A stretch of 64,000 nt of DNA from Loxodes magnus (Eukaryota; Ciliophora; Karyorelictea; Loxodida; Loxodidae). Below the pieces are notes generated by a model that did no database searches, was not told the DNA's origin, and worked only from the letters and a program-made list of their open reading frames with translations. Numbering within the stretch: the stretch's first letter is position 1; the number at the start of each line of letters is the position of its first letter. The DNA is taken from assembly GCA_946699065.1 (NCBI GenBank), contig CAMPDV010000058.1:310001-374000 (forward strand), given 5' to 3'. Shown here one piece after another: positions 11,890-23,627 of this stretch. The translations under genes were made by a program, and so were the position numbers.

Positions 11890-12545
11890 CCTATTTCTAG
11901 CTTCATTATTGATCTGATTCTTAATTTGAAATATCTCCCCAATTTGAAGAATTAAAACTTTTTTGTCATTTCATGAAGATTATAAATATCGCAAATTATC
12001 TGAAATATAAGCATAGTTATTTTTATTATTTCTATTTCTGAATCTTCTATTACCTTAAAATCGATTTCTTCCTTTTCAATCAAACAAATTTTATTTTTTT
12101 AAACAATTTTGCTGTGGATTGAAGTTATCTCTTATTTTTAATCCTTAACTATAATGTTTGGCTAGCTATTCAGACTTTTCATACCTGTTTCTCAATTTTT
12201 TAAGGCTTTAACAATAAATCCTTTAAATTTTTTAAAAGCTTACTCAGTTTGATTATAAATAAAAAGTTGGTAAGCTCTTTTGTATAAAGTAATAAATACT
12301 TAATATAGCATCTAACTTAGTTTTTAGCTAAAATAAAATGAAATAATAATCACATTAATATCTTCATTACCAATATTTAAAAAGCTTCTTTTTTTATTGT
12401 ATTACCTGCTTATATACTTAACTGACTATTTAATTCACCAATTCTTTTATTAAACTAAAGCTTAATTTAGAAACTAGTTAAAAAAGCTATAAAATAAACT
12501 AATTATTGCTTCATCATGCATTTTAGTAATCAAAAATAAAACAAA
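11890..12545. other. AT-rich spacer before LINE fragment
   Basis: No gene or repeat seen. Confidence 0.35.
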
Positions 12546-12549
12546 AAAA

Positions 12550-13400
12550 TGGATAGCTTCAAGAAGGCGCTTTTAAGCACCTCTTCAGAGTAGGAGAGAA
12601 AACCTGAAGCAAGTTCTCTTGCTATGTCTTCTTCTAGTTAACCTTCTTCTTAATAAGAATAGACATAACAACTCATTAAGCAAAAAGATAAAAATAGACT
12701 CCTTAAGTTTCAATGTAGCTAAAAAAGAAAAAATAAGCAAAAATTATCATGTATCAAGTAGTCCATGAATTCAACTTTGTAAAAGAGGAACTTAGACTTT
12801 CTTAGTTAGCTCTAATAGTTGTTAATCTCTTGAAGAAGTTAAAAAACTGAAGGTATTGATCGATAAATTTCTTAAATAAATGGAGTAAAAAGATCAAAAT
12901 TAATAAAGAAAGATGTCCTCAGAAAGAGAGATGCAAGTGTAATGAAATTTCAAAATTAGCAACGTAATAGACTATATAGTTAAAATAAAAAATCCAAGAA
13001 TAAGAAAAGAGGATAAAAGAAGTACTTGAAAATAGATATTATTTAATAAAATAAAATTCTCAAGATAGAATGACGATTGAAAAGGATCCACCAGAAGAAA
13101 AAAACGTGGAAATAAAATAATCAAAGCAAAAAAAATATTCTACTATTGTCCTAAAAAGTGGAATCTATGGATAAAATGTTCTGTCTTTTAGGATTAACAA
13201 TTAAAAAAACAGATAAAGGATAAGGCGAAATACTAGATCCGATGAAGGAATAGCAGAGAGTTATACAAGTTGAAATGAGATAATGGAGCTGGGAAGAATA
13301 ACAAAAATAGATCACGATGAACTTAACAGAACAGGGGAAGGAATAAGATTCAAGAGCTTCAGAGCTCGATAAAAACTAGATACATTTACCTTGAAAACTT
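12550..13400 (+). mobile_element. LINE 5' fragment
   Basis: This starts with the same 5' structure as the long LINE (GCTTCAAGAAG at 12556 closing on CCTGAAGC at 12610). A Lys/Glu/Gln-rich protein-like region follows, best read near its end as MRQWSWEEQQKQITMNLTEQ. Overall similarity to the ORF1 of the 2768 copy is low beyond the first 100 bp, so it is either a different subfamily or heavily decayed. No reverse transcriptase follows; the sequence becomes plain AT-rich after about 13400. Confidence 0.5.
12556..12610 (+). other. Second copy of the LINE 5' closed structure
   Basis: GCTTCA and TGAAGC flank exactly 55 nt, as at 2772-2826. The GGCGC and GCACC words near the start can pair locally in this copy, replacing a different local stem in the first copy. 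Preserved closing stem, preserved length and changed interior are what a conserved RNA fold would show. Confidence 0.5.
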
Positions 13401-13404
13401 CCTT

Positions 13405-15640
13405 TAAGTAGTGATCTGCATGACATTGCAAAAATTTTGATTATTAATAATAATAATCAAAAATAAATAAATATTATTTCTACTTAACAAAAGAGATGAA
13501 GAATATCTAACTTGTGCAAAAATAATAAAATTTGCAAAGGTTATAAATGAATAAATAATTACATTTGATAGATCTAAAATACTCTAAATAAGATAAAAAG
13601 TTGAATTTCATAAATTGAGATTAAATATATTTCATAATTTAAATTAGTATTAAATCACTTTTATATAGCTTGTAGAACTCATCTATCTTTAAATTTTTGA
13701 AGCAACTATAGAAAAATGGAAAAAAGTAAAGGGAGAAGCTACTATATAAAAAATAGGATTTTATGTATAAAGCATTTTTTTTCTTGTAAGTCTTTAGATT
13801 TATCAAATGCTTACAAAAACGGTTTAATATCTCAAGAGATAATTAAACAATTTATGAATGTATAATAAGCTGATCTTTGCGAATAATTAAAGATAGATAT
13901 ATCTGGTTAAGCAAAGATAGTACTTAAATACTCTTTTTTAATTTTAGTTAAATTTTAAGTGTTAAGGAACTAAATTGGAAATAGAATTAAATTGCCGACA
14001 TTAAAAGAGGACTAATATTCTAAATTGATAAATTTTAAAGAAGATAGATGGGTTTATAATTTATCTATATTAATAAAAATATGAAAGCTAGAAGGATATA
14101 TAGTTCAATGATAATTTTAAAATTAAATTTTGAGTTAATAACTAAAAATTTAACTCTCTTAAATAATAAAAAGAAAAACAATTTCCTTGTTTATTTTAAT
14201 ATTATACTAAGTAAAAAAAAAAAAATGATCAAAATTCAACTTTCAACTAAACCGATTCCTTAGTTTTTAATTATAAAATTAACTAAGTTGTGGATGCTTA
14301 AAAATTAAGTTATTTTTTGAATTTTCTCTAAGCGAAAATGTGTGGTAACCATAGAAAAAATCAAATTTCTTAGGATATTTACATCAGATTTTCGAATTTA
14401 GAACTATTTAAATTTAATAATAAGATTAGCTATATAGAGAGATTATGTTTTAACTATTAAAATTTATTATTGTCTAACTTTTACAAAATATAAAGTTAAA
14501 AGCAGGAAGAAAGATTTTAGAAAATGTATTTAACGTTACTTTCCTAAAATAGGATTATAAAGAATTCATTGAAAAAGCGAAACGCAAATTAAAATTTCTT
14601 GTTATTCAAAATAAGCTGGTTATTAAAAATGATAGCCATAATATTTGAAAATATCCCTTGCTTCTTCAAGTAAAAAATACTTATTTTATTAATAAAATGC
14701 ACTTTAGATGCTAAATTTAAACTATTTATGATTACTCTTAGATAATTTGATAATTTTAATTTATTAGCATTGAAGCTTTAATTTTTTGTTTAAAGCATAT
14801 CTAATAAGAGACTACTTATTACCATAATATACGTAAGTATTGATTGTACTTATCATGGCACTATATTCTAGAATATATATCTTCATTTTGACAATGTGGA
14901 AAGCGTTTTACCTTTTATTTCGGCCAAAAATTCTTGTAAGAAAGCTGAAGTTAAATAAACTGGTTAATTTAAATATTTTTTATGCTTTTTTAAGCCTTCA
15001 AACGAGTAGCAAAGTTTAATATTCTTTTTTCAGTTAGATCCATACTTTTCTTATCTTTCTTACTAATAAAATATTAAATAAATTTATTAAAAAGTTTGGA
15101 AAATAAAATTTAGCTATATCTATATAAAAAGGCTTTCATTTTTACATTAGATACAACAGACTCTATAAATACATTTTAAAACTTATTAAAATATCATTCC
15201 AAACCTTCAAAGAAACTATAAACATTTCTTTCAATAAATATAGATTTTGATTATGAATGAAAAGAATCCATTTGGATATTAATCTTTAAATATTTCATAA
15301 GAGAAAATTTTGAAATAAAGGTAATTAATATTTAAGCATTTTCATTTTTAAACCTTAGGTAAATTCTTTTTAAAAATTATGAAATAGATAAGTATAGATA
15401 ATGCTATAAAGAACATTTCATAAATATGAATCTAATGTAAGGAAAATAAATAACTTATGTCGTTTATTTAATAATAAAGTCAAATTTAAACATAAAAATC
15501 AAATAAAAATAGCAGGCTCATTTTAATAATTTTGGGTAATTTTTATATTTACAAATTAAAAATTGAAACTATTGATTTTGATTACGTAATCTTTACGTAA
15601 TCTCATTACGTATTTAAGTCTTTAATACTTTCATCTTTAT
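13405..15640. other. AT-rich intergenic stretch upstream of the Myb gene
   Basis: Mostly A/T homopolymers. Short standard-code frames here (for example near 14081-14263) have simple Lys/Leu/Asn composition and no motif. An ATTACGTAA-type repeat (GATTACGTAATC, TTTACGTAATC and ATTACGTATT at about 15578-15612) lies 30-60 bp before the Myb start codon and could be a promoter element; this is inference. Confidence 0.35.
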
Positions 15641-15643
15641 AAA

Positions 15644-16204
15644 ATGTTGACAACGGAACAGAAAGTATAAACCGAGATTTGCTAGTAATGGACTTTGGGT
15701 GGTAGAAAATATGTGAGGGTAAACTGAACGAAGTAAGAAGATTAGTTGCTGAGTTAAATAGTGAATACTTCAACTAAGAAAGTGATGTGGGCTAAAGTTG
15801 CTAGAGATCTAAATTCTAATTTTCATAATAATGAAGTTCGAATAGGAAGACAATGTAAAAAGAGATGATTACAAGTTTTAATGCCACTCAAAAAATTTGA
15901 ATGGACTGAAGAGAAGGAATAGACAATGCTCAGGCTTTACAATAAATTAAATACAGATAAAAAACAGTTATATGAAGAATGCCAGAAGGAGATACAAGGA
16001 CTTAACAAAGACTAAGTTAAAATTCTATTAGAAAACTTAGTTGAAAAATACAATCTTAAAAGTTATCTTTAAGAGAACTTAACAGAACTCAAAATTAAAA
16101 GAAGCCTTCAAGAGTAAGAAGAAGATCCGGTAATAAAGAAACAAAAACTTAGTGAATCAAGTGTAAAGACATTGTGTGGTTCATTAGCTTTGAACTTCGT
16201 TTGA
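15644..16204 (+). CDS. Myb/SANT-domain DNA-binding protein
   Basis: A 186-residue frame from ATG 15644 to TGA 16202-16204. It holds a Myb-type module: VNWTKQEDQLL (Trp28), MWAKVARDL, GRQCKKRWLQVL (Trp75), then a second SANT-like start FEWTEEKEQTML. The C-terminal half is Lys/Glu/Leu-rich with a basic patch (IKKQKL) suited to nuclear import. Trp28 (15725-15727) and Trp75 (15866-15868) are encoded by TGA while other Trp codons are TGG. Both positions are near-invariant Trp of Myb repeats, which strongly supports TGA = Trp in a host gene. The likely role is nuclear DNA or chromatin binding; targets are unknown. It ends cleanly before AT-rich DNA. Confidence 0.85.
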
Positions 16205-16205
16205 A

Positions 16206-17372
16206 ACATTTTTAAATGCCTCTTTATTAATTAATTAAGAAGCATGAATTAGATATATAAACACATGAATCTAAACAAATTACCCAATATCAAAGCATAT
16301 TAATTAAAAAATATTTTTAATCCTTCTCATAGATGTAAAGTAATAAAAGCTCTAATGGAAGAAATCATTATGAAGCAACTATTTTTAAAATATATCATAA
16401 AGATTATGTATTCATTGATTTTATCATATGAATACTTATAAAGTAGAAATTTTAAATAATATCAAAGTTTTAAATTTAATCTTTATTAGAACTAAATAAA
16501 GAGATTAGTGAGTATCTGAAAACTTTATGTTCTAAATAATTTTGCTTCTTTCATTATGGTGAATAAATTTAGACGTTTAAGGAATTACAGAAGGAATTGG
16601 AAATTCTTTTTTATCCTTATGTAATAAAATAATCATTAGAATAGAAAAAAAAAAGCTTTTATTATCTTAGCTGAAAAAGCTTATATTTAAAATTTTTTTA
16701 AGTTATTTTATAATTAACTAGAAATAGAAAATTTAGAAGCACTACTTAGTTAGATTAAAATACTTAAAAGCATCTAAAATAATTACTTAAAATGATCACT
16801 TAAAAAGCATAATGCTAAAAGAATGCAATAACTCTCTATCTTCACAAATTCATTATTTTTTATCTACTCATTTGAGTATCTTCAATAGTGTTCTTAAAAT
16901 AAATAAATTAGATCTTTAAGCATCAGAAAAAACTAAAATAGGAAGCTATTACCAAATATAATTTAAACTTAATTATCCTAATAAGTTTATCTATATATTA
17001 TAATGGCTTGTACTTATATGTATATCATTGGTTATGGATTTTAAAATCCAAGTTCATTTTTAGAAATATTGATGTAATACTTCTATTTGTCTAATTTTAA
17101 AAAGGTCTTTTTTTCTTTTACCATATCTTATGAAATTTTAAAGAAATAGCTCTATAATTCTGCAAATTTATTAGAATTAGATATACTTCAATCTATGTTG
17201 ATTCAACTAACTTAAATAAAATTTTAACGAGAAATACCTTAGATAATTCTTTAGTGTTTTCTAGTCATTTAACAAAGGATAAAATCATAAGAATTACACT
17301 AAGACAATAGCAGTGCAATTAAAGCTACTTGCTCAAATTAAACTTTCCTTAATTTATTATTTTATTAACATT
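16206..17372. other. AT-rich intergenic stretch
   Basis: No convincing gene or RNA seen. Confidence 0.35.
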
Positions 17373-17374
17373 AT

Positions 17375-17440
17375 TAAAAAAGTGCTGTGTACTAACTAGG
17401 TGCTATGCTCTCTATAATCAAATTTATTTATTTATTTTAA
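17375..17440 (+). repeat. Solo LINE/SINE 3' tail
   Basis: The sequence AAAAAGTGCTGTGTACTAAC, then TGCTCTCTATAATCAAATTT and TTATTTATT, is a mutated version of the tail hairpin found at the ends of the LINE and SINE copies (AGAGCTGCGCACC to GCGCTCTATAATC). No head or coding part precedes it, so it is a severely 5'-truncated insertion. Confidence 0.6.
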
Positions 17441-17444
17441 AGTT

Positions 17445-19510
17445 TTTCTAGAACTCTACAAGCATAAAATAACTCAAGGTATAAGATAGCCTAGTACCCT
17501 TAATTAATTTAGCTAGATATATTTAATTTAATTAAAATATACACAAAATGTTTCTAGTAGCCAAATTTATTTTTCATAAGTATAGTTAAAAACAAAAAAG
17601 GAAGTTTACTAATAAATAAGCCACAGATTTATTTATTAACAGTATCTTGGAAATAGTTAAAAAAGGGATTTCTTACAGTTAAGTTAATATGTAAGAAACA
17701 CTTATATTTCCTTTATTTTTCTATGCATTTTTGGTAAAAAATAGAGTTAACCTAATGCTAGCTATTTTAAATTTCAGTTAACAATCTTATTCCCAAATTT
17801 GACCTATAAAGTTAGACTTTACTTTTTATTAATAGAAGGAAAAATCAAATTACTCTAATATTTCCTTAGATTACAATATGAAGTTTATTTATTTTTAATA
17901 TCTGATATCTTTACAATTTATTTAAAAGTATGCAAAATCTTTAGTTATGAAAATGATGACTAGACTAGCAGATTAACACTAATAAGGTAACTTTAATAAT
18001 GATATACCAACTAAATAAAAGCAAAAATATTAATATCAATAAATGAATTTTCCTCATTATTTATCTCATATATCTATCATTATATATAGATGTATAAAAC
18101 TTATCTTAATTAGTTTAAAGATTAAATATAGCTTAAATTATAAGTATTATGGCGATGCTTACTTTCAGTTATCATAAAAGGTAAATTCCATTTAAGATAC
18201 TAACATATATATAAATTTATTTTATATTTTATTAGTTAAGCTTATGGCTCATAACTTAATAAATTTAAGCTAACTATCTAATGTTTCATAGATTTATTTA
18301 TTAAGTTGCTAAAGCATGGCATTAATAGGTAAATTTAGACATTTACCTTTAAATTATATATACATATTACTTTGAATGGCTTATATATATTAAAATAATA
18401 TTTTCATTTATGCTCTAATTTAATTAAATTAAAAATAAGGAATTATTAAAAATCATTGTAAATCTAAAAATCTTCAAATAATATTTTCATCATTTTTCCT
18501 TAAGAAATAATGAATCGAGATATATAATTTCCAACTTAAGCTCACAATTTGTTTAATCAAAAACGGAAATAAGCTTTATATAATTAAACTAATTAAGCAT
18601 CATAGCATTACTAATAATTATAAGAAGCATTTTTATAATTAGTGTTGATTTTATTAAAGGATTTGTATAAAAGTTATATCTACTTTCGATAAATTAAATG
18701 CTTTCTTTATGCATTCCTATAAATATTGAGATTATATTCTTTTTTAAATTTAACATTTGCATCAAAATTTTCAATTTATTAAGTTAACTTCACATATTTT
18801 ATATATCCTAAGCTTTTAGTCTCTATTATTCTTTTAATTACATTAAAAAAAATTTATGAAGAAGCTTCTAATTTTATTTTTATCTGTGTGTAAGTACAAT
18901 TTATTAGATATATTTCAAGTATTTTCTATTTAAAAAATTAAGTTTCATTTATTTAAAATTAATCTGATGATAGGATTTTTTAAGTAAATTAAGATGAGAT
19001 ATTAATAAGCTTTTATACTTTTTTTTTCAAAATTATGCTTGATTTCTTTCCTATAAATTAATAATCTTTTTCGCTCTTTAATAACTACAGCCTTAATAAT
19101 TTATTCTATCAAATATCAAAGTAAAGCGTCACATTCTAACTTGCCAGTTCATAACTTATATAAAATTTAAGTTTCTTACTTAATTTAAAGTTTTCATTTT
19201 ATACCAGGCTTATTATACTTCAAAGCGATGATGCAAAATCTAGAAGCTTAGTAATTGTATTATAAATATCCTTTGTATGTTTGAATTACTTATCATCAAT
19301 TATATGCAATCGTAAAATCTTTTCTTTTAAGTTATTTTTATTTATTTTCTCTTGCTTATTAATAATAAAAATAGTTTTGAGTCTTCATTCTTATTTACAG
19401 TCTAATTTAGTTAATTAGATCTTCATTTATTCAATACTAATAAGATTTCAATTATATAAATAATTTGCTTAATCTTTTCATATCCCTTCATTATTTTCTT
19501 TCTCAAGTAA
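17445..19510. other. AT-rich intergenic stretch
   Basis: About 2 kb of homopolymer-rich DNA without recognised features. Confidence 0.35.
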
Positions 19511-19515
19511 TCGAG

Positions 19516-19836
19516 ATGAAGCAAGAAAGACCTTAAAGCAAATTAAAAGTGATTATTCACTTTAAAGCTATTTTGCAACTTCTATTTTATCAAATATTTA
19601 TTATTGTGAAACTTGTTACAAATAATTAAAGTTATCTTAATCAAGATTTTCCATCCGAAAACAGTTAGAACAGATAGAATTTAGAATCAAATGCTATCAT
19701 AAAAACTACTTCGAAGGAGAAATCTAATTATTTAGCAAATGAAGAATTTTTATAAGAAATATTGAACTAAGAAAGCCTTAGAAGCTATAATGATGATGAA
19801 GAGGAATATATAACAGAAAAAGAGCACGATAATTGA
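19516..19836 (+). CDS. Small unassigned protein with acidic C terminus
   Basis: A 106-residue frame from ATG 19516 to TGA 19834-19836, with TAA/TAG read as Gln and no internal TGA. Residues 9-32 are hydrophobic (IIHFKAILQLLFYQIFIIVK) and could form one membrane span. The second half is polar, with Asn/Ser-rich sequence and an acidic end (YNDDEEEYITEKEHDN). Local G+C is higher than the surroundings. No family recognised; a chance frame cannot be excluded. Confidence 0.35.
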
Positions 19837-19839
19837 TCA

Positions 19840-20268
19840 AGAAATATACTAAACTTACTTATTGCCCATATGAAAATATAGTAAAAACATATTAGTTATT
19901 ATTATTAAAATATTTATTATTGTGATATTAGATTTAGTAGCTTTACTTGTAAATAAAAAGGTTTCAACTTCTATTATTTTGTAGTTGGAAGCGTAAAAAA
20001 TACTTTTTTAGAGATAATTATTTTAGGTTTATGGCACTTAATATTATGATCTACTTGCTATTTATTAATATAGTTTCTATTTTCTATTAATCTAATTGCA
20101 TTATAAAATCCTTAGGAAACAATTACATTTAAAGTAAGTATCTTAAAATTATAGTCAATGAGGAACGTTTAAAAGCATATAATAACCTTAATAGCTAATA
20201 TTTTTGATCGAGGTATTTAAATTATGTGAGTTCTAAAAATAAATAAGCTTTATATTTTTATATAACTA
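19840..20268. other. AT-rich spacer
   Basis: Contains TATTTATTATTGTGATAT at about 19910, similar to the sequence flanking the 3' ends of the Gag-like copies (41938), so an old fragment may lie here. Otherwise nothing seen. Confidence 0.25.
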
Positions 20269-20273
20269 TAAAA

Positions 20274-21085
20274 ATGGCTCCTTAGAAATAACATGGGATG
20301 AACTAACTGGATATCGAGTAATAAAATTTGTTCATTGAAATTTACTCTCTTGAAGTAGTAAATAAAAGCTTTAGCAATAATTCTAAGACTTAAATTAGGG
20401 TATCAATTCTCTAATCTATACTGCACAACAACTATAAAATGAAAATTAATGATTAAAAACGGAAATTAACACTAAGGCTTCAATGTCTCAAGTTAATTAA
20501 GAACTGGGGGAACGGAGTAAAAAAATAAGAAATTAATATCAGAACAATTATGTAAACTCATTACCATCACAATCCCAATAAAGATCCTATTGTAACTGAA
20601 GGACAGAATGCAAAATCTCTTTCGAATCAAAAAAAATTATAAAAATTTAAAAATATCAAAAATATCAAAAATGTCTAAAAATAGGCATGGCTCAAAGAAT
20701 TGTAAAGCAAGATGCTTCTACTGTTAGAAGATTGGGTATATTTTAGAAGTCTGGCATTTTTAGAAGAAATAAGAACTAAATACCTAAAAGATATGAATAA
20801 TATGAATAAATTATACTTCTCTTCAGAAGGAAATATCTACAAGAAAAAGATATACTGTGGAGATTAGTTACTTAGAATATAATAAATGCTCAAAAAATAA
20901 GATCAAAATAAATGCTTGAGCCAAAATAAAATTGGAGCAAGATTTCTGTGGGCAAGAAAGGTTAATTTGCGCAAGATGTTATTCAATAGAAGAAATAAGC
21001 TCTGAAGAAGGCTGTAATAATCCTATAATCGCGTGAAACAAATCTATCATCTCATAAAACAACTTATAGACTATCAGTGATAATC
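20274..21085 (+). pseudogene. Gag-like element, copy with MAPQKQ start
   Basis: Starts MAPQKQ, matching the MAPKK start of the 26780 copy. Around 20720 a decayed zinc knuckle reads CFYCQKIGY. The downstream segment NAQKIRSKQMLEPKQNWSKI aligns with NAQKRRTRKIFEPKWDWSKI of the minus-strand copy. At the last aligned Trp this copy has TGG (about 20934) and the other has TGA, which independently supports TGA = Trp. Frames are broken, so it is a pseudogene. No reverse transcriptase is attached. Confidence 0.6.
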
Positions 21086-21089
21086 CTAA

Positions 21090-21672
21090 TAATGGAAATA
21101 TCATTTTATTATCTTATCTTATACTAAAATATATATAAACCTACTTCACCTATAGAATAAAACTTTAAACCTTGATGAAATATTTATTTTTTATGAAAAT
21201 TTAGAAAATAAAGAATTTTTAAGGTTATAATTGATTAATTATTAGTCTTTATATATTATAGATTTATTAAAAGTGAGTTATATTTAGTATCGTTTTAATA
21301 ACTTTAAAAAAGAAACTTTATCTAAAATTAATAAAATTAGATAGAATTTTAGATTTTCAATTTATGGATTTTTATTGTTGCTTACTAGCTCTTTGAAATA
21401 TTTTAGACTTAAGCTATTTTATATATTTTGATGTATTATTTAATTATAACTATTTGTTTTAAAAGCTTTTCTTCAATATCTATCTATTACAAAAGCAAAA
21501 GCATTATCTTCTTTCCCTCTAACTTTTATTTCTATTGTAGTATAATAATGAAAATATAATTTATTTTAAATATACTTAATATTTAATATAATATAGAAGG
21601 TAACTAACTTAGAAGAAATAAGAGCATAATATAGCAATATTCTTAATCATAAAAAGGATTTAAATCAAAAAA
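21090..21672. other. AT-rich intergenic stretch
   Basis: No feature recognised. Confidence 0.35.
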
Positions 21673-21676
21673 TAAA

Positions 21677-22219
21677 ATGGAAAAAAATTTGGGATCATAA
21701 ATTTCAAATTCTTAGTTAATAGACTAATCGTAATCGGATGTTGACTAGTAGGAACTTAAGGATCAAAAAGATAAATTTATTCATTCAAGAATTGGGCTCC
21801 AAGATTTTCCAAGAAAAGTAAAAAAGCTTGAGAAAATCTATGTTCAGGAAATTATATAACTATATTCCTTTTTTGAGGAAATGAAAATAGAAATGTAGAT
21901 ATTAAAAAGGAAAACTTAAATCATAGATTACTTCTGAGAAGTAAAAGAAAGGAAAATAAAGATTTAGCAAATTAAATTTAGAATTAATTAGAAATCTTAA
22001 TTTCCAAATTTATGCTAATGGAATTAATTTTTGCAACAACTTCGACAATAACATAAGAATAAATTTAATTCCAAGTTTAAATTCCTTTAAGATAAAATTA
22101 ATAAATGGAAATAGAACAAAAAAGCTTGGTAGACTAGAAAACTATCAATCATAATACAAAATAAAATAAATAAATGTGAAATAAGTAAAAATTTTGAACA
22201 TAAAGACTTGAATTGCTGA
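21677..22219 (+). CDS. Unassigned Gln/Lys-rich protein
   Basis: From ATG 21677 the frame gives MEKNLGSQISNSQLIDQSQS, RIGLQDFPRKVKKLEKIYVQ and a Lys/Gln-rich, probably helical body. It reaches a tandem TGA TGA at 22217-22222 after 180 residues. One earlier in-frame TGA (DYFWEVKERK) is read as Trp. A doubled TGA makes a good stop here, but the frame continues open to another TGA near 22434, so the end is uncertain. No family recognised. Confidence 0.4.
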
Positions 22220-22224
22220 TGATA

Positions 22225-22712
22225 TAAGCAAATAAATAATAAAAACTAGAATAAAATTTTGAAACTCTTTGAAAAGCTCTATACAACAAGGGATAGTAAA
22301 ATCTAAAGAAAGAAATTAATTTAAAATGTATAGAGAGGCGATATCCAAAAAAAGTGAGACGTGAAGATAAGCAATTGTAACATAAAAAAGAAAGAACAGT
22401 TTTTATTTTAAAGCATGAAAAACATAAGCTGATCATAATCCAAAAACTTTTTAAGTTGATATTATTATTAATTTAAATTAAAGCAAAATATTAATAAATT
22501 AATATATTAGATATTTTTAAAATAATAACATTGAAAAATATAGAATTTCTTTAGTAATATCTAACCTATCGAAAGCATTTGAATAATTTTAAATACAAAG
22601 ATTCTTTATAAAATTCTATTATTAAAGAGTTTATTAAAAAGCACTACTAAAGAGATAATTTGAAAGCTAGGAAGTATAAAATAAATAATTGCCCAATGAA
22701 GTTTATTATATA
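22225..22712. other. AT-rich spacer with possible 3' extension of the upstream gene
   Basis: The first 210 bp could be coding if TGA TGA at 22217 is read as Trp-Trp. The rest is AT-rich noncoding DNA up to the LINE-type tail of the next element. Confidence 0.3.
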
Positions 22713-22714
22713 AA

Positions 22715-23180
22715 TAAATAAATTTGATTATAGAGCGCGTAGCACTCTCGTTGGCGCGCAGCTCTTTAAAAAATGTTTCATACTGACAAGAATGTTTGTT
22801 ACTGATAAAATTATTCAGTACTGATAAAAATGTTCAATACTGATATAATTTTAGAATACTTGTAATATTTAATATTTGCTGGATGCAAGGACATGGCAGG
22901 ATTGTGTCTCATTGCCTCACCAAAGCAGAGGACGACATGTGTCAATTGTGGGTACTTAAATTCCCCACCTCTGATGAAGCTCGCAATATTATTTCTTTTT
23001 AGTTCCAGAATTAAAAATAAATTAAACCAAGTCAAGCCAGTGTCGAAGGTCTAAGAATCTTATGTCTCGAGGCCAAACCAAAGCAGAGGAAGACATAAAG
23101 TCGATTATGGGTACTTAACTTCCTCAAACTCTGATGAAGATGACCTTGCTGTTCACCTTCGAGCAACTATGGCGGTTTTA
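22715..23180 (-). mobile_element. 5S rRNA-derived SINE-like element, copy 2 (inverted)
   Basis: Close inverted counterpart of 1661-2150. Read on the minus strand it has the head CCGCCATAG, GGTGAACAGC, GAGGAAGTTAAGTACCC; the second 5S-like unit GAGGTGGGGAATTTAAGTAC; three TACTGATAAAAATGTTCAG-type units (22800-22860); and the tail AGAGCTGCGCGCC to GCGCTCTATAATC ending at about 22715. The internal duplication is 60-65 bp per unit and the units differ by a one-base indel, so a translation through both is not conserved. It lies head to head with the next element. Confidence 0.6.
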
Positions 23181-23199
23181 AAAAATATATAATATATAA

Positions 23200-23625
23200 T
23201 AAAATGGATGTTGGGTGCGGTCAGGAGAACTAGTAGGCAATCTGGTGCAGTATATATTGCATTGCGAGTAATCTCGCACTAAATGCCACCACAGGGAAGG
23301 GTGGACTAGCTCGGAAGAAACAAACCTAACTTGCCCGATGAGTCTCACTAGCAGTATGAACGATTGACTGACGGACCTGTTAATAACTAATTACTAATTC
23401 TTATTTGGACGTTATTCAAGAAGACTGAAGCATTCGATTCAAGATTTAAGAATAATTTTTAATAAGAAAATTCTCCATTTGTAGAAGCTGAGTGACCCTT
23501 TGACGAATAGAATGAAACCAAATTTTTGATAGCATTTAATCTTAATATTAAATATTAATATTGAAAGAGTTGCTTGTCAACGAGGTTCTGCGCGCTCTAT
23601 AATAATATTTTTAATTTATTTTTAA
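23200..23625 (+). mobile_element. SINE-like element with structured, possibly SRP/7SL-derived head
   Basis: A GC-rich head (23213-23370) is followed by an AT-rich body and a variant of the LINE tail (AAGAGTTGCTTGTCAACGAG to TGCGCGCTCTATAAT, 23572-23606). The head contains local stems: GCGAG-TAAT-CTCGC, TGCA-8 nt-TGCA, and CCACC-ACAGGGAAG-GGTGG. The last resembles helix 6 of SRP RNA with a GGAA loop. Next come AGCTCGGAAGAAAC (helix 8-like GGAA) and CACTAGCAGTATGAACG, comparable to the CAGTAGTGGGATCG stretch of eukaryotic 7SL. The start GTTGGGTGCGGT resembles the 7SL start GCCGGGCGCGGT. The similarity is visual; a covariance-model search is needed. Confidence 0.4.
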
Positions 23626-23627
23626 TA

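Noticed and set aside
15725..15868. TGA read as cysteine, as in Euplotes
   Set aside because: All diagnostic positions are tryptophan sites, and TAA/TAG would be stops in that code.
22149..22436. Standard-code frame on the minus strand, Phe/Leu/Ser-rich
   Set aside because: It lies antisense to a better plus-strand frame (21677 onward) and has the composition expected of the complement of Lys/Glu/Gln codons.
23300..23375. Hammerhead ribozyme (CGATGAG and GAAAC words)
   Set aside because: The segments between the core words cannot form the required stems, and the order is wrong for types I-III.
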